A DNA stretch of 64,000 nt from Staphylococcus ratti. Lineage in GTDB: Bacteria; Bacillota; Bacilli; Staphylococcales; Staphylococcaceae. Shown here in pieces: positions 41,814 to 51,995 of this stretch. The position numbers were made by a program, and so were the translations under genes. The notes beneath the pieces were generated by a model. That model saw only the letters and a program-made list of their open reading frames with translations, made no database searches and was not told the DNA's origin. How positions within the stretch are numbered: the first letter of the stretch is position 1; each line of letters begins with the position of its first letter. The stretch lies in the NCBI RefSeq assembly GCF_020883535.1, contig NZ_CP086654.1:992001-1056000 (forward strand). The letters are read 5' to 3'.

Positions 41814-43574
41814 ATGAAAAAAACTAAAATTGTGTGTACAATTGGCCCAGCATCAGAATCAGAAGAGATGTTGGAAAAATTAATGAAAGCGGGTATGAAT
41901 GTTGCGCGCTTAAACTTTTCACACGGTTCTCATGATGAGCATCGTGCACGTATAGAGTCTATCCGCAAAATTGCAAATAAACTGAATTACAATATAGGTA
42001 TTTTATTAGATACTAAAGGCCCTGAAATCCGTACGCATAACATGAAAGATGGTCTAATTACCCTTGAAAAAGGTGCTAATGTCACAGTAAGTATGACAGA
42101 AGTTGAAGGCACACCAGAAATGTTCTCTGTAACATATGAAAATTTAATCAATGATGTTCATGAAGGCTCATATATTTTATTAGATGACGGTTTGATTGAA
42201 TTGCAAGTTGAGCGTATTGACCAACCAGCAGGCCACGTACATTGTAAAGTTTTAAATACCGGAGAGCTTAAAAACAAAAAAGGGGTTAACCTACCTGGTG
42301 TAAGTGTCAATTTACCGGGAATTACTGAAAAAGATGCGGATGACATTCGCTTTGGTATTGAACAAAATGTAGACTTCATTGCAGCGAGTTTTGTGAGACG
42401 TTCAAGTGATGTATTAGAAATTCGCAAAATATTAGAAGAAGCAAATCATCACACAATTAGTATTATTCCTAAAATTGAAAACCAAGAAGGTATCGACAAT
42501 ATTGATGAAATTCTTGAAGTGTCAGATGGTCTCATGGTAGCTCGTGGCGATATGGGAGTTGAAATACCTCCAGAGACTGTGCCGATTGTACAAAAAGATT
42601 TAATTCGTAAATGTAACAAATTAGGTAAACCTGTCATTACAGCTACACAAATGTTGGATTCTATGCAACGCAATCCACGCGCAACACGTGCTGAAGCTTC
42701 AGACGTCGCAAATGCCATTTATGACGGTACAGATGCGGTTATGTTATCAGGTGAAACGGCAGCTGGTTCATATCCAGAAGAAGCTGTTAAAGCGATGCAC
42801 AATATTGCTGTTGCTGCTGAACAGGCACAAGATTATAAAAAGTTATTGTCTGACCGTACTAAACTAGTTGAAACATCACTTGTTAATGCTATCGGTGTAT
42901 CAGCAGCGCATACAGCATTAAACTTAAATGTTAAAGCTATCGTTGCAGCTACGGAAAGTGGAAACACAGCTAAAACGATTTCTAAATATCGTCCGAAATC
43001 AGATATTCTTGCTGTAACACCAAATGAAACAACTGCACGTCAATGTTCTTTAATTTGGGGTGTACATCCAATTGTTAAAAAAGGTAATTATACAACAGAC
43101 GAATTATTAAATAATGCGGTTGCGACTGCAATTGAATCAGAACGTGTAGAAAACGGTGATCTTATTATCATTACAGCGGGTGTACCAACAGGTGAAACAG
43201 GTACAACAAACTTAATGAAACTACACCTTATCGGAGATGAAATTGCGTCTGGCCAAGGTATTGGTCGTACTTCGGCAGTAGGACGTACAATAGTTGTAAA
43301 TGAAGCGTCTGAATTAGAAGGTAAAGATTTATCTCAAGCTGTAGTTGTCACATCATCAATAGATGAGACATTCGTACCTTATTTAGAAAATGCTGTAGGT
43401 CTCATCACTGAAGAGGGCGGTTTAACGTCACCAAGTGCTATTGTAGGCCTTGAAAAAGGCATTCCAACTGTTGTAGGCGTAGACAATGTGACACAAAATG
43501 TGAAAGATAATATACTTGTAACGGTAGATGCATCACAAGGCAAAGTGTTTGAAGGATACGCTAACGTTTTATAA
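41814..43574 (+). CDS. pyk: pyruvate kinase with C-terminal extra domain
   Basis: 586 residues. The first 475 form the catalytic TIM barrel and its lid ([16 protein letters not shown], the [15 protein letters not shown] block VARGDMGVE, and the TATQMLDSM region). Residues from about 480 to 586 are the extra C-terminal PEP-utiliser-like domain found in Bacillus and Staphylococcus. In related enzymes that domain has TSHAA with a histidine. Here it reads TSPSAIVG, so the phospho-histidine is missing. Converts PEP and ADP to pyruvate and ATP. Second gene of the pfkA operon, followed by a strong terminator. Confidence 0.97.
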   Translation: MKKTKIVCTIGPASESEEMLEKLMKAGMNVARLNFSHGSHDEHRARIESIRKIANKLNYNIGILLDTKGPEIRTHNMKDGLITLEKGANVTVSMTEVEGTPEMFSVTYENLINDVHEGSYILLDDGLIELQVERIDQPAGHVHCKVLNTGELKNKKGVNLPGVSVNLPGITEKDADDIRFGIEQNVDFIAASFVRRSSDVLEIRKILEEANHHTISIIPKIENQEGIDNIDEILEVSDGLMVARGDMGVEIPPETVPIVQKDLIRKCNKLGKPVITATQMLDSMQRNPRATRAEASDVANAIYDGTDAVMLSGETAAGSYPEEAVKAMHNIAVAAEQAQDYKKLLSDRTKLVETSLVNAIGVSAAHTALNLNVKAIVAATESGNTAKTISKYRPKSDILAVTPNETTARQCSLIWGVHPIVKKGNYTTDELLNNAVATAIESERVENGDLIIITAGVPTGETGTTNLMKLHLIGDEIASGQGIGRTSAVGRTIVVNEASELEGKDLSQAVVVTSSIDETFVPYLENAVGLITEEGGLTSPSAIVGLEKGIPTVVGVDNVTQNVKDNILVTVDASQGKVFEGYANVL

Positions 43575-43607
43575 TAGTATTGCTTAATTTAAAGCATAAG
43601 ATAAGAC

Positions 43608-43651
43608 AAAACCACTCCATATCGGGTATAACTGATATAGAGTGGTTTTTA
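43608..43651 (+). terminator. pfkA-pyk operon terminator
   Basis: Arms AAACCACTCCATATC / GATATAGAGTGGTTT (one wobble), a 10-base loop, then TTTATAT. Confidence 0.88.
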
Positions 43652-43896
43652 TATACATATATGCCACTCATGTAAATATGCGCATAACACAGCGATAAAA
43701 TACAAATGTGAAGTTTAATACATATCATATCTTATTATTAAATGTGATAAAGAAAGCAAATGATAGCAAATGAAGTAAGTATATTTGCGCTAAAATAGGT
43801 GTCAAACGCTGTCATATCGGTATTTGTGCCTATAGCGCATTAATTAATACATTAATTAATAATAGATTATTCAGATATTTCAACGTTCATTAAATA
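43652..43896. other. pyk-citZ intergenic region
   Basis: No gene. It is AT-rich with short direct repeats, for example two copies of ATTAATTAAT (about 43839-43861) and AGCAAATGATAGCAAATGA. No convincing second promoter or RNA structure was seen. Confidence 0.4.
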
Positions 43897-43925
43897 TTCA
43901 CAAATTGCGTTATATTAGCTATAAT
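43897..43925 (+). promoter_or_regulatory. citZ promoter
   Basis: TTCACA at 43897-43902 and a perfect TATAAT at 43920-43925 with a 17-base spacer. Confidence 0.8.
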
Positions 43926-43931
43926 GACTTA

Positions 43932-43945
43932 TGAAAGCCATTACA
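43932..43945 (+). promoter_or_regulatory. cre site (CcpA operator) at the citZ start point
   Basis: TGAAAGCCATTACA matches TGNAARCGNWWNCA at all but one position. It begins 6 bases after the -10 box, the same geometry as at acsA. CcpA repression of citZ is known in Bacillus. Confidence 0.7.
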
Positions 43946-43978
43946 AAAGAGCGAATATATAGTAAAGGGGAAATTTAC

Positions 43979-45100
43979 ATGGCAGAACTACAGAAAGGTT
44001 TAGAAGGTGTAATTGCAGCAGAGACAAAGATTAGTTCCATCATCGATAGTCAATTAACTTATGCTGGTTATGATATTGATGATTTAGCGGAAAATGCTTT
44101 GTTTGAAGAAGTCGTATTCCTTCTATGGAACTATCGTTTACCAAACAAGGAAGAGCTACAAGAATTAAAAGATAAATTACATCACTATATGACGCTTAAT
44201 CCACGTATGTATAGTCATTTTGAAGAATATGCTACAGATGAAGTGCATCCAATGACAGCATTGCGTACATCGGTTTCATATTTAGCACATTTTGATGACA
44301 ATGCTGATGATAACGATGAAGCGGCTTTATATGAACGTGGTATTCGTATTCAAGCAAAAATTGCATCATTAGTAACTTCTTTTGCACGCGTACGTGAGGG
44401 CAAAAAGCCGGTTAAACCGGATTTATCACTCTCCTACGCAGCAAACTTCTTGTACATGTTAAGAGGTGAAAAGCCAACAGATGTAGAAGTTGAAGGATTT
44501 AATAAAGCTTTAATTTTACATGCTGACCACGAGCTAAATGCTTCTGCGTTTACTGCGCGTTGTGCAGTGTCTTCAATGTCAGATATGTATTCTGGTATTA
44601 CTGCAGCTGTTGGATCGTTGAAAGGGCCATTGCACGGGGGAGCAAATGAACGCGTAATGAAAATGCTTACTGAAATCGGTTCAGTAGATAAAGTAGAACC
44701 ATTTTTGAAAAAAGCATTCGAAAACAAAGAAAAAATTATGGGCTTTGGACACCGTGTTTATAAAAATGGAGATCCAAGAGCAAAATATTTAAAAGAAATG
44801 AGTCAAAAAATTACTGATGAAACTGGTCAAAGTGAATTATTTGAAATTTCTTTAAAGATTGCTGAAATCGTTAAAGAAGAAAAAGGTTTACTGCCTAACG
44901 TAGACTTTTATAGTGCGACAGTTTACCATAGCATGGATATTGACCATGATTTATTCACACCAATATTTGCTGTGAGTCGTACATCAGGTTGGGTAGCACA
45001 CATTTTAGAACAATTACGTGATAACCGTATTATGCGCCCAAGAGCAACATATATTGGTGAAACAAACCGCAAGTATGAACCTATTGAAAAACGCAATTAA
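43979..45100 (+). CDS. citZ: citrate synthase
   Basis: 373 residues from the ATG at 43979 after AAAGGGG. A start at 43931 would sit at the transcription start and inside the cre site. Type I short citrate synthase: the oxaloacetate and CoA histidines lie in LHADHELNASAFT, GPLHGGANERV and MGFGHRVYKNGDPRA. It condenses acetyl-CoA and oxaloacetate at TCA entry. Followed by icd after 52 bases, forming the citZ-icd operon. Confidence 0.97.
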   Translation: MAELQKGLEGVIAAETKISSIIDSQLTYAGYDIDDLAENALFEEVVFLLWNYRLPNKEELQELKDKLHHYMTLNPRMYSHFEEYATDEVHPMTALRTSVSYLAHFDDNADDNDEAALYERGIRIQAKIASLVTSFARVREGKKPVKPDLSLSYAANFLYMLRGEKPTDVEVEGFNKALILHADHELNASAFTARCAVSSMSDMYSGITAAVGSLKGPLHGGANERVMKMLTEIGSVDKVEPFLKKAFENKEKIMGFGHRVYKNGDPRAKYLKEMSQKITDETGQSELFEISLKIAEIVKEEKGLLPNVDFYSATVYHSMDIDHDLFTPIFAVSRTSGWVAHILEQLRDNRIMRPRATYIGETNRKYEPIEKRN

Positions 45101-45152
45101 TTTATTGTAATTTAGAAGATAATGATAAACAATTTATGGAGGTTACTTTATA

Positions 45153-46415
45153 ATGAGTGAAAAGATTGTTAAAACAGCAGAAGGTCTAAACGTACCTAAT
45201 CAACCTATCGTTCCTTTCATTATTGGAGATGGTATTGGGCCAGACATTTGGAAAGCTGCTAGCCGTGTTATTGATGAAGCGGTAAAGAAAGCATATAACG
45301 GTGAAAAAGAAATCTCTTGGAAAGAAGTATTGGCAGGTCAAAAAGCTTTTGATCAAACAGGTGAATGGCTACCTCAAGAAACTTTAGATACTATTAAAGA
45401 ATATCTTATTGCTATTAAAGGACCTTTGACCACACCTATTGGTGGTGGCATTCGTTCATTAAACGTAGCGTTGCGTCAAGAGTTAGATTTATTTACGTGT
45501 CTACGTCCTGTACGTTGGTTCCAAGGTGTACCTTCACCGGTTAAAAATCCGCAAGATACAGATATGGTGATTTTCCGTGAGAATACGGAAGATATTTATG
45601 CAGGAATCGAATTTAAAGAAGGTTCAGAAGAAGTTAAAAAAGTAATCGACTTCTTGCAAAAGGAAATGGGTGCAAAAAATATTCGTTTCCCAGAAACATC
45701 TGGTATCGGTATTAAGCCAGTTTCTAAAGAAGGTACAGAGCGTTTAGTACGCGCGGTGATTCAATATGCATTAGACAACAACCGCAAGTCAGTGACACTT
45801 GTGCACAAAGGTAATATTATGAAGTTTACTGAAGGCGCTTTTAAACAATGGGGCTATGATTTAGCTGAACGTGAATTTGGAGATAAAGTCTTCACATGGC
45901 AACAATATGATAAAATTGTTGAAGAAAAAGGAAAAGACGAAGCAAATGCTACACAAGCACAAGCTGAAAATGAAGGCAAAATCATCATTAAAGATTCAAT
46001 TGCTGATATTTTCTTACAACAAATTTTAACGCGTCCATCTGATCACGATGTGGTTGCAACAATGAATCTTAATGGAGATTACATTTCAGATGCGTTAGCT
46101 GCTCAGGTCGGCGGCATCGGCATTGCACCTGGTGCTAACATTAACTACGAAACAGGACATGCCATTTTCGAAGCGACACATGGTACAGCACCTAAATATG
46201 CTGATTTAGATAAAGTAAATCCATCATCTGTATTATTATCAGGTGTGCTTTTATTAGAACATTTAGGATGGCAAGAAGCTGCTGATTTAATAACAGCATC
46301 TGTTGAAAAAACGATTGCTTCAAAAGTCGTAACATACGATTTTGCACGTCTGATGGATGGCGCAACAGAAGTTAAAACATCTCAATTTGCTGATGAATTA
46401 ATTAAAAACTTATAA
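45153..46415 (+). CDS. icd: NADP-dependent isocitrate dehydrogenase
   Basis: 420 residues. Active-site features: [15 protein letters not shown] at the start, the phosphorylatable-type serine segment [17 protein letters not shown], the [14 protein letters not shown] [11 protein letters not shown], and the NADP-binding [11 protein letters not shown] near the C-terminus. It decarboxylates isocitrate to 2-oxoglutarate with NADPH. Probably co-transcribed with citZ. No acetate-linked kinase gene (aceK) is nearby. Confidence 0.98.
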   Translation: MSEKIVKTAEGLNVPNQPIVPFIIGDGIGPDIWKAASRVIDEAVKKAYNGEKEISWKEVLAGQKAFDQTGEWLPQETLDTIKEYLIAIKGPLTTPIGGGIRSLNVALRQELDLFTCLRPVRWFQGVPSPVKNPQDTDMVIFRENTEDIYAGIEFKEGSEEVKKVIDFLQKEMGAKNIRFPETSGIGIKPVSKEGTERLVRAVIQYALDNNRKSVTLVHKGNIMKFTEGAFKQWGYDLAEREFGDKVFTWQQYDKIVEEKGKDEANATQAQAENEGKIIIKDSIADIFLQQILTRPSDHDVVATMNLNGDYISDALAAQVGGIGIAPGANINYETGHAIFEATHGTAPKYADLDKVNPSSVLLSGVLLLEHLGWQEAADLITASVEKTIASKVVTYDFARLMDGATEVKTSQFADELIKNL

Positions 46416-46716
46416 TTGTAGCATGTGTTTTTGATAACATATCAAACGAGAATCAAATGGATTAGCATTGAATTTTCAACTGAAGTTATGAAAATGGTGT
46501 TGAAACATTGCTAATTTAATAGCTAGGACAAACATGCTTTAGAGGCTTGGACATGGAATGTCCTAGCCTCTTTTCAATGCATACAGTGGGATAAGGGCAA
46601 ATGAAAGATTACGACTACGTGTGCTAGTTTTTAAATTAGGGTAAAATGAATGTAAGGGTACGTTGTAATAATTGTTAAATCAATATGAAGATATTGTAAA
46701 TTTACCTAATAGCATA
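46416..46716. other. icd-phoP intergenic region
   Basis: No gene. It holds the icd terminator near 46540-46574. An extra GCTAGGACA segment just before the terminator (46521-46529) repeats part of its arm and could form an alternative stem. Beyond that only the phoP control region was recognised. Confidence 0.4.
46540..46574 (+). terminator. citZ-icd terminator
   Basis: Arms AGAGGCTTGGACA / TGTCCTAGCCTCT with one mismatch, a 5-base loop, then TTT. It is of the gaggct.ggaca type common in staphylococci. Confidence 0.82.
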
Positions 46717-46753
46717 TTATTTTTAAGTTCATTTTAAGTTATAATGAACTTAA
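46717..46753 (+). promoter_or_regulatory. phoP promoter with 11-base-spaced direct repeat
   Basis: The -10 TATAAT is at 46740-46745. Upstream, TTTTAAGTT occurs twice (46721-46729 and 46732-46740), starts 11 bases apart, one helical turn. TTAAGTTCATT and AATGAACTTAA (46723-46733, 46743-46753) also form a perfect inverted repeat. The repeat spacing resembles response-regulator boxes, so PhoP autoregulation is plausible but inferred. Confidence 0.5.
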
Positions 46754-46775
46754 TTTAACATAGGAGGGACATGGA

Positions 46776-47480
46776 ATGGTGCAAAGAGTACTTGTGGTTG
46801 ATGATGAACAATCCATTGTCACACTACTCAAATACAATCTTGAGCAAGCGGGTTATATCGTTGAAATCGCACAAGACGGTGAGGAAGCGATTGAAAAAGA
46901 AAAAGAAACACAACCTGATTTAATCGTATTAGACGTTATGTTACCTAAAAAAGACGGCATTGAAGTATGTAAAACAATTCGTTCAGATAAGAATCAGGTC
47001 CCTATACTCATGTTGACCGCTAAAGACGATGAGTTTGATCGTGTTTTAGGTTTGGAACTAGGGGCAGATGATTATATGACAAAGCCGTTTTCACCAAGAG
47101 AAGTAGTTGCACGTGTGAAAGCAATTTTACGTCGTTCATCACAATTTGAAACATCACGTGTGGAAGATGATGATGAAGACATTGTCATTGGTCCTATCCG
47201 TATTAGACCAGATTATTTTGAAGTGTATCGCAACGATAAGTTGTTAGAGCTTACACCAAAAGAGTTTGAATTATTACTATATCTTATAGAACGCCAAGGT
47301 CGTGTCATTACGAGAGAGCATATGTTAAACTCTGTATGGAATTATGAATTTGCTGGTGATTCACGTATTGTGGATGTGCATATTAGTCATTTACGTGATA
47401 AGCTTGAAGAAAATCCTAAACAACCACAATTTATTAAAACTGTACGTGGTTTAGGTTATAAATTGGAGCGACCGAAGTAA
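46776..47480 (+). CDS. phoP: phosphate-regulon response regulator PhoP
   Basis: 234 residues, OmpR/PhoB family. The receiver domain carries DDE at residues 9-11, the phospho-acceptor Asp53 in VLDVMLPKKDG and the conserved LMLTAKDD. The C-terminal winged helix (about 135-232) has LTPKEFELLLYLIERQGRVITREHM. It activates genes for phosphate acquisition when phosphorylated by PhoR. GGAGGG lies 7 bases before the ATG, and phoR starts at the next base after the stop. Confidence 0.96.
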   Translation: MVQRVLVVDDEQSIVTLLKYNLEQAGYIVEIAQDGEEAIEKEKETQPDLIVLDVMLPKKDGIEVCKTIRSDKNQVPILMLTAKDDEFDRVLGLELGADDYMTKPFSPREVVARVKAILRRSSQFETSRVEDDDEDIVIGPIRIRPDYFEVYRNDKLLELTPKEFELLLYLIERQGRVITREHMLNSVWNYEFAGDSRIVDVHISHLRDKLEENPKQPQFIKTVRGLGYKLERPK

Positions 47481-49181
47481 ATGATTAAGTTTTATCATAA
47501 GTTATTGATTATACTTACAACAATTACTGTTGTAAGTTTTCTTATATTAGGGTTTATCGTACATAATTCTATATATACGATCTCTGTGGACTATCAAAAG
47601 AAAGAATTACAAAAACAAGCCAAGCAAATTATCAATTTATACCAAGATAATAATAAAGCGCGTATTCAATCTTTGGCCAAAACATATGAAGCAAATATTT
47701 TAATTTCAAAAGACGGTAAGGAATTTAAAGTCAATACCGTTAAAGACTTTGAAATTGAAAAAAGAAAAATTGAGCTTGAACGACAACTTCAATCTGAAAA
47801 CCCTGTCTATATGCTTGATGGCAAGGCTGGGGAATACCTGTTTGGCATTGAAAAAGGAAATACGACGCTATTAATGAGTGGCAAATATGACACAGTATAC
47901 GCCTTGCAAATGCAATTTTGGAAATACTTGATTTTGATAGGAATTGTCATTATAGCACTCATCTTTTTTACCGTACGTTACATTAATCGCACTTATATTC
48001 AACCTATCAATGAGGTGTCGTATGCAGCCTCACTATTAACACAAGGGAATTATAGAGTGCGTGTACCAGAAAGTAGTGTGAAAGAAACACGAGAACTCTA
48101 TGTGACGATTAACGTTTTGGCAAGGCGATTAGAACGTTTAAATAGCGAGCAAAAAATTCAACGTAATCGCTTAGTAACGACTTTAGAAAATATTCCGAGT
48201 GCAGTTTTAATGATAGATAAGCATGGAAATATCGTTGTTGCGAATAAAACGTTTTATGATATCTTTAATGAAACGAAAAGCGTGGAACATCAAAATTATG
48301 AGAAGCTTTTACACCCTTCACTCAAAAAGCTAGTTGTTGAAGGATTTAGAACAGAGAAGCCTGTTTACGATCAAGTGGAATTACATTTAAATCATATCCA
48401 TCAAAAGTTCTTTGATACATCTTGCGTGCCAATTTTAACGCGTACAAAAAAACGACTCCAAGGTATGGTTATCGTATTGCATGATATTACTCAACTTAAA
48501 AAATTAGAAAATTTGAGACGAGATTTTGTTGCAAATGTATCGCATGAATTAAAAACACCAATTACGTCGATGAAAGGTTTTACAGAAACATTGCTTGATG
48601 GGGCAAAAAATGATGAAGCCTCTTTAGACATGTTCTTAAATATCATGCTAAAAGAGTCTAATCGCATTCAATCTTTAGTAAATGATTTATTAGATTTATC
48701 TAAAATAGAACAAAATGCAACATTGGAAAAACATCCGATTGATTTATCACAAGTGGCACAAAATGCATTCGCAATGTTTCAGCCTATCGCAAATGATAAA
48801 AACATCCAATTAATTGATGAAATCGACGACAAAGTGACTGCATTAGCGAGCGAATCTAAAATGTCGCAAGTAATTGTGAACTTACTATCTAATGCGGTAA
48901 ATTATTCTCCCGCTGATAAAACAGTTACGTTGCGTGTTTTTAAAGATAAACGTCAAAAAGTAATAGAAGTGATTGATGAGGGCATTGGTATTGCTGAAGA
49001 AGAAACGTATCGCATATTTGAACGTTTTTACCGTGTTGATAAAGCACGAAGTCGTGAATCAGGTGGTACTGGCCTAGGCCTTTCAATTACAAAGCATATT
49101 GTAGAAGGTTATCAAGGTAGTATTGAAATAGAAAGTGAGTTAGGTGTTGGTTCCACATTCAGAGTGCGCTTACCAGAATAA
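47481..49181 (+). CDS. phoR: phosphate-regulon sensor histidine kinase PhoR
   Basis: 566 residues. Domains in order: membrane segment 1 (about 8-29), an extracytoplasmic sensor region of about 115 residues, membrane segment 2 (about 148-168), HAMP (170-222), PAS (about 235-340), HisKA with phospho-acceptor His355 in NVSHELKTP, and HATPase_c with NLLSNAVNY, DEGIGI and GGTGLGL. It phosphorylates PhoP under phosphate limitation. The gene abuts phoP with no gap. A terminator follows. Confidence 0.96.
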   Translation: MIKFYHKLLIILTTITVVSFLILGFIVHNSIYTISVDYQKKELQKQAKQIINLYQDNNKARIQSLAKTYEANILISKDGKEFKVNTVKDFEIEKRKIELERQLQSENPVYMLDGKAGEYLFGIEKGNTTLLMSGKYDTVYALQMQFWKYLILIGIVIIALIFFTVRYINRTYIQPINEVSYAASLLTQGNYRVRVPESSVKETRELYVTINVLARRLERLNSEQKIQRNRLVTTLENIPSAVLMIDKHGNIVVANKTFYDIFNETKSVEHQNYEKLLHPSLKKLVVEGFRTEKPVYDQVELHLNHIHQKFFDTSCVPILTRTKKRLQGMVIVLHDITQLKKLENLRRDFVANVSHELKTPITSMKGFTETLLDGAKNDEASLDMFLNIMLKESNRIQSLVNDLLDLSKIEQNATLEKHPIDLSQVAQNAFAMFQPIANDKNIQLIDEIDDKVTALASESKMSQVIVNLLSNAVNYSPADKTVTLRVFKDKRQKVIEVIDEGIGIAEEETYRIFERFYRVDKARSRESGGTGLGLSITKHIVEGYQGSIEIESELGVGSTFRVRLPE

Positions 49182-49196
49182 AAATGATAACGATGT

Positions 49197-49230
49197 GAAA
49201 ACCAGGATATTTTATATTCTGGTTTTCTCA
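49197..49230 (+). terminator. phoPR terminator
   Basis: Arms GAAAACCAGGA / TTCTGGTTTTC (one wobble) followed by TCATTTTAT. Confidence 0.8.
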
Positions 49231-49349
49231 TTTTATAGATTATATAAAGTACTACTCTTTTACGTGTACATGGCTTGATATAGTCTCTGAAATGGGTATT
49301 TATTTTGGGATGTGATAAAATAAATATAAAGTAACTAGGAGGGACCGTC

Positions 49350-51980
49350 GTGGAAAAATTAGTTTTAATTGATGGTAACAGTTTGAGCTTTCGCGCTTTT
49401 TACGCATTGCCACTTTTGCAAAATAAAGCAGGTATCCATACAAATGCAATTTATGGATTTGCACGTTTATTAGAAAAAATTATGAAAGAAGAGTCACCCA
49501 CACATTTTCTAGTTGCGTTTGATGCCGGTAAAACAACTTTCCGTCATGACACGTATCAAGATTATAAAGGTGGCCGTCAAAAAACACCTCCGGAATTAAG
49601 TGAGCAATTTCCGTATATACGTCAATTGCTAGATGCTTATCAAATTAAACGCTACGAACTTGAAAATTACGAAGCGGATGACATTATCGGAACGTTAAGT
49701 CGCCAAGCAGATGAGCAAGGATTACAAACCATTATAATTACTGGGGACAGAGATTTAACACAACTCGCTTCTGAAAATGTAACGATTTATTATACTAAAA
49801 AAGGTGTGACAGAGGTTGATCACTATACACCTGCATTTATTTCCGAACAATATGGTGGTTTAGTGCCAGATCAAATTAGAGATTTAAAAGGACTTATGGG
49901 AGATACTTCGGATAATATTCCAGGTGTCAAAGGCGTCGGTGAAAAAACAGCGCTTAAGTTGCTGCATCAATTCAAAACCGTTGAAGGTGTATACGAAAAC
50001 ATTGACCATGTTAGCGGCAAAAAATTAAAAGAAAAGCTAGAAAATAGCAAAGCAGATGCGCTAATGAGTAAAGTGTTGGCGACGATTAATCGAGAGAGTC
50101 CTATCGAGGTCAGTTTAGAAGATACAAAACGACCAATGTCGATTGATGAGAGTGAGAAAATTAATTTATTTAAAACACTCGAATTTCGTCAATTGTTAAA
50201 TGATATAGACGCTAAAGCTGAAACATCAACAACGCCTCAAAAAGAGTACAAGGTTTTAAAAGAGCTCAGTACTATTGAATTTGATAAGTTAGATTCAGCT
50301 TGCCTTCACCTTGAAGTAGAAGGTGACAATTATATCAAAAATGATATTTTAAAATTAGGTTTAAAAACAGAAAATGCTTATTATGTGATTAATGCTTCAG
50401 AAATTCAGAGTAATACGGCATTGGTAAAATGGTTAGAGCACAAGTCAACACGCAAATTGGTCTACGATGCTAAAAAAACGTATGTAGCATTTAAACGTTT
50501 AGGCATTGACATTCAAAATATTGAATTTGATACGATGTTAGCAAGTTACTTAATTGATCCTTCACAAGCGATTGAAGACGTTGCTTCTGTAGCTGCCTCT
50601 TATGAAGGAACATCTGTGCAAGATGACGTAGCGGTATATGGAAAAGGTAAATCTTTTAAAGTGCCAGACGATGATAGATTAGCAGTGCATATCGCAACGA
50701 TTTTAGATGCAATTGACATCATGTGTCCGCGCATGACTGAGACGCTTGAAGAAAATGAACAATTGAAACTTTTACATGAAATCGAACTACCGCTCGCAAT
50801 GATTCTTGGTGAAATGGAATATACTGGAATTCATACAGATATCGAGACGCTTAAAACGATGGAAACAGAAATACAAGCCAAACTTGAAAAATTGATATCG
50901 GAAATTCATGATCAAGCAGGTGAAACATTTAATATTAATTCTCCTAAACAATTAGGCGTTATTTTATTTGAAAAACTTTCTCTGCCGGTAATAAAAAAGA
51001 CGAAAACAGGTTATTCTACAGCAGTGGATGTACTAGAAAAGTTGCAAGATGAACATCCTATTATTGATGCAATACTGGAATATCGAACTCTTTCAAAACT
51101 ACAATCGACGTATGTCGAAGGGTTACAAAAAGTCATTTGGGATGATCAACGTATTCATACACGCTTCAATCAAACATTAGCTCAAACGGGACGTCTTTCT
51201 TCTGTAGATCCAAATTTACAAAATATTCCTATTCGAATTGAAGAAGGACGCAAAATTCGTAAAGCATTTAAACCTACGCACAAAGACAGTGTTATTCTAG
51301 CAGCAGATTACTCTCAAATAGAATTACGTGTGCTAGCACATATTACAAAAGACAAAACATTACAAGAGGCCTTTATTCATAATGAAGATATTCATACAAC
51401 TACAGCGATGAAAGTCTTTAATGTAGATGCATCTGATGTGACATCTTTAATGCGTAGACAAGCAAAAGCAGTAAACTTTGGTATTGTGTATGGGATAAGT
51501 GATTATGGTTTGAGTCAAAGTTTAGGCATTACGCGAAAAGCTGCAAAACAGTTTATAGATGATTATTTAAATCATTTTCCTGGCGTGAAAACGTATATGG
51601 AGGATATCGTACAAGATGCGAAACAAGAGGGTTACGTAGAGACACTTTTAAAACGTCGTCGATATATTCCAGATATTACGAGTCGCAATTTTAATAAACG
51701 TGGGTTTGCTGAACGTACGGCTATGAATTCTCCAATTCAAGGCAGTGCGGCAGATATCATTAAATGTGCGATGGTCCAACTGGATGAAGCACTGAAACAG
51801 TCATCGTTCAAAGCGAAAATGTTATTACAAGTGCACGATGAACTTATTTTTGAGTTGCCTAAAGAGGAAGTAGAAGCGTTTAGCGCCTTTGTTGAAGAAA
51901 TTATGGAAAATGCATTAGAATTAGATGTGCCACTAAGTGTGGAATCTGATTATGGTGACACATGGTACGATGCGAAATAG
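49350..51980 (+). CDS. polA: DNA polymerase I
   Basis: 876 residues from a GTG at 49350 after AGGAGGG. Domains: 5' nuclease (about 1-290, LIDGNSLSFRAFYALP, YEADDIIGTL, GDTSDNIPGVKGVGEKTA), a 3'-5' exonuclease-like domain (about 300-470), and the A-family polymerase with motif A DYSQIELR, motif B RRQAKAVNFGIVYG and motif C QVHDELIFE. The proofreading FDTET site reads LHLEVEG, so the exonuclease is probably dead, as in Bacillus-type Pol I. It fills repair gaps and removes RNA primers. mutM follows closely. Confidence 0.97.
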   Translation: MEKLVLIDGNSLSFRAFYALPLLQNKAGIHTNAIYGFARLLEKIMKEESPTHFLVAFDAGKTTFRHDTYQDYKGGRQKTPPELSEQFPYIRQLLDAYQIKRYELENYEADDIIGTLSRQADEQGLQTIIITGDRDLTQLASENVTIYYTKKGVTEVDHYTPAFISEQYGGLVPDQIRDLKGLMGDTSDNIPGVKGVGEKTALKLLHQFKTVEGVYENIDHVSGKKLKEKLENSKADALMSKVLATINRESPIEVSLEDTKRPMSIDESEKINLFKTLEFRQLLNDIDAKAETSTTPQKEYKVLKELSTIEFDKLDSACLHLEVEGDNYIKNDILKLGLKTENAYYVINASEIQSNTALVKWLEHKSTRKLVYDAKKTYVAFKRLGIDIQNIEFDTMLASYLIDPSQAIEDVASVAASYEGTSVQDDVAVYGKGKSFKVPDDDRLAVHIATILDAIDIMCPRMTETLEENEQLKLLHEIELPLAMILGEMEYTGIHTDIETLKTMETEIQAKLEKLISEIHDQAGETFNINSPKQLGVILFEKLSLPVIKKTKTGYSTAVDVLEKLQDEHPIIDAILEYRTLSKLQSTYVEGLQKVIWDDQRIHTRFNQTLAQTGRLSSVDPNLQNIPIRIEEGRKIRKAFKPTHKDSVILAADYSQIELRVLAHITKDKTLQEAFIHNEDIHTTTAMKVFNVDASDVTSLMRRQAKAVNFGIVYGISDYGLSQSLGITRKAAKQFIDDYLNHFPGVKTYMEDIVQDAKQEGYVETLLKRRRYIPDITSRNFNKRGFAERTAMNSPIQGSAADIIKCAMVQLDEALKQSSFKAKMLLQVHDELIFELPKEEVEAFSAFVEEIMENALELDVPLSVESDYGDTWYDAK

Positions 51981-51995
51981 AAAGTAGGGAACAAG

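Noticed and set aside
43835..43865. Tandem ATTAATTAAT repeats as a possible CRISPR or origin-like iteron
   Set aside because: Only two short AT-rich copies, with no spacer structure or initiator gene nearby.
43931..43978. Upstream in-frame ATG for citrate synthase
   Set aside because: It coincides with the predicted transcription start and the cre site and has no ribosome binding site. The ATG at 43979 has one and gives the normal protein.
49350..51980. PolA as an intact proofreading polymerase
   Set aside because: The exonuclease-like domain is present, but the first acidic motif reads LHLEVEG and lacks the metal-binding residues. This is normal for Firmicute Pol I, so it is not a novel loss.
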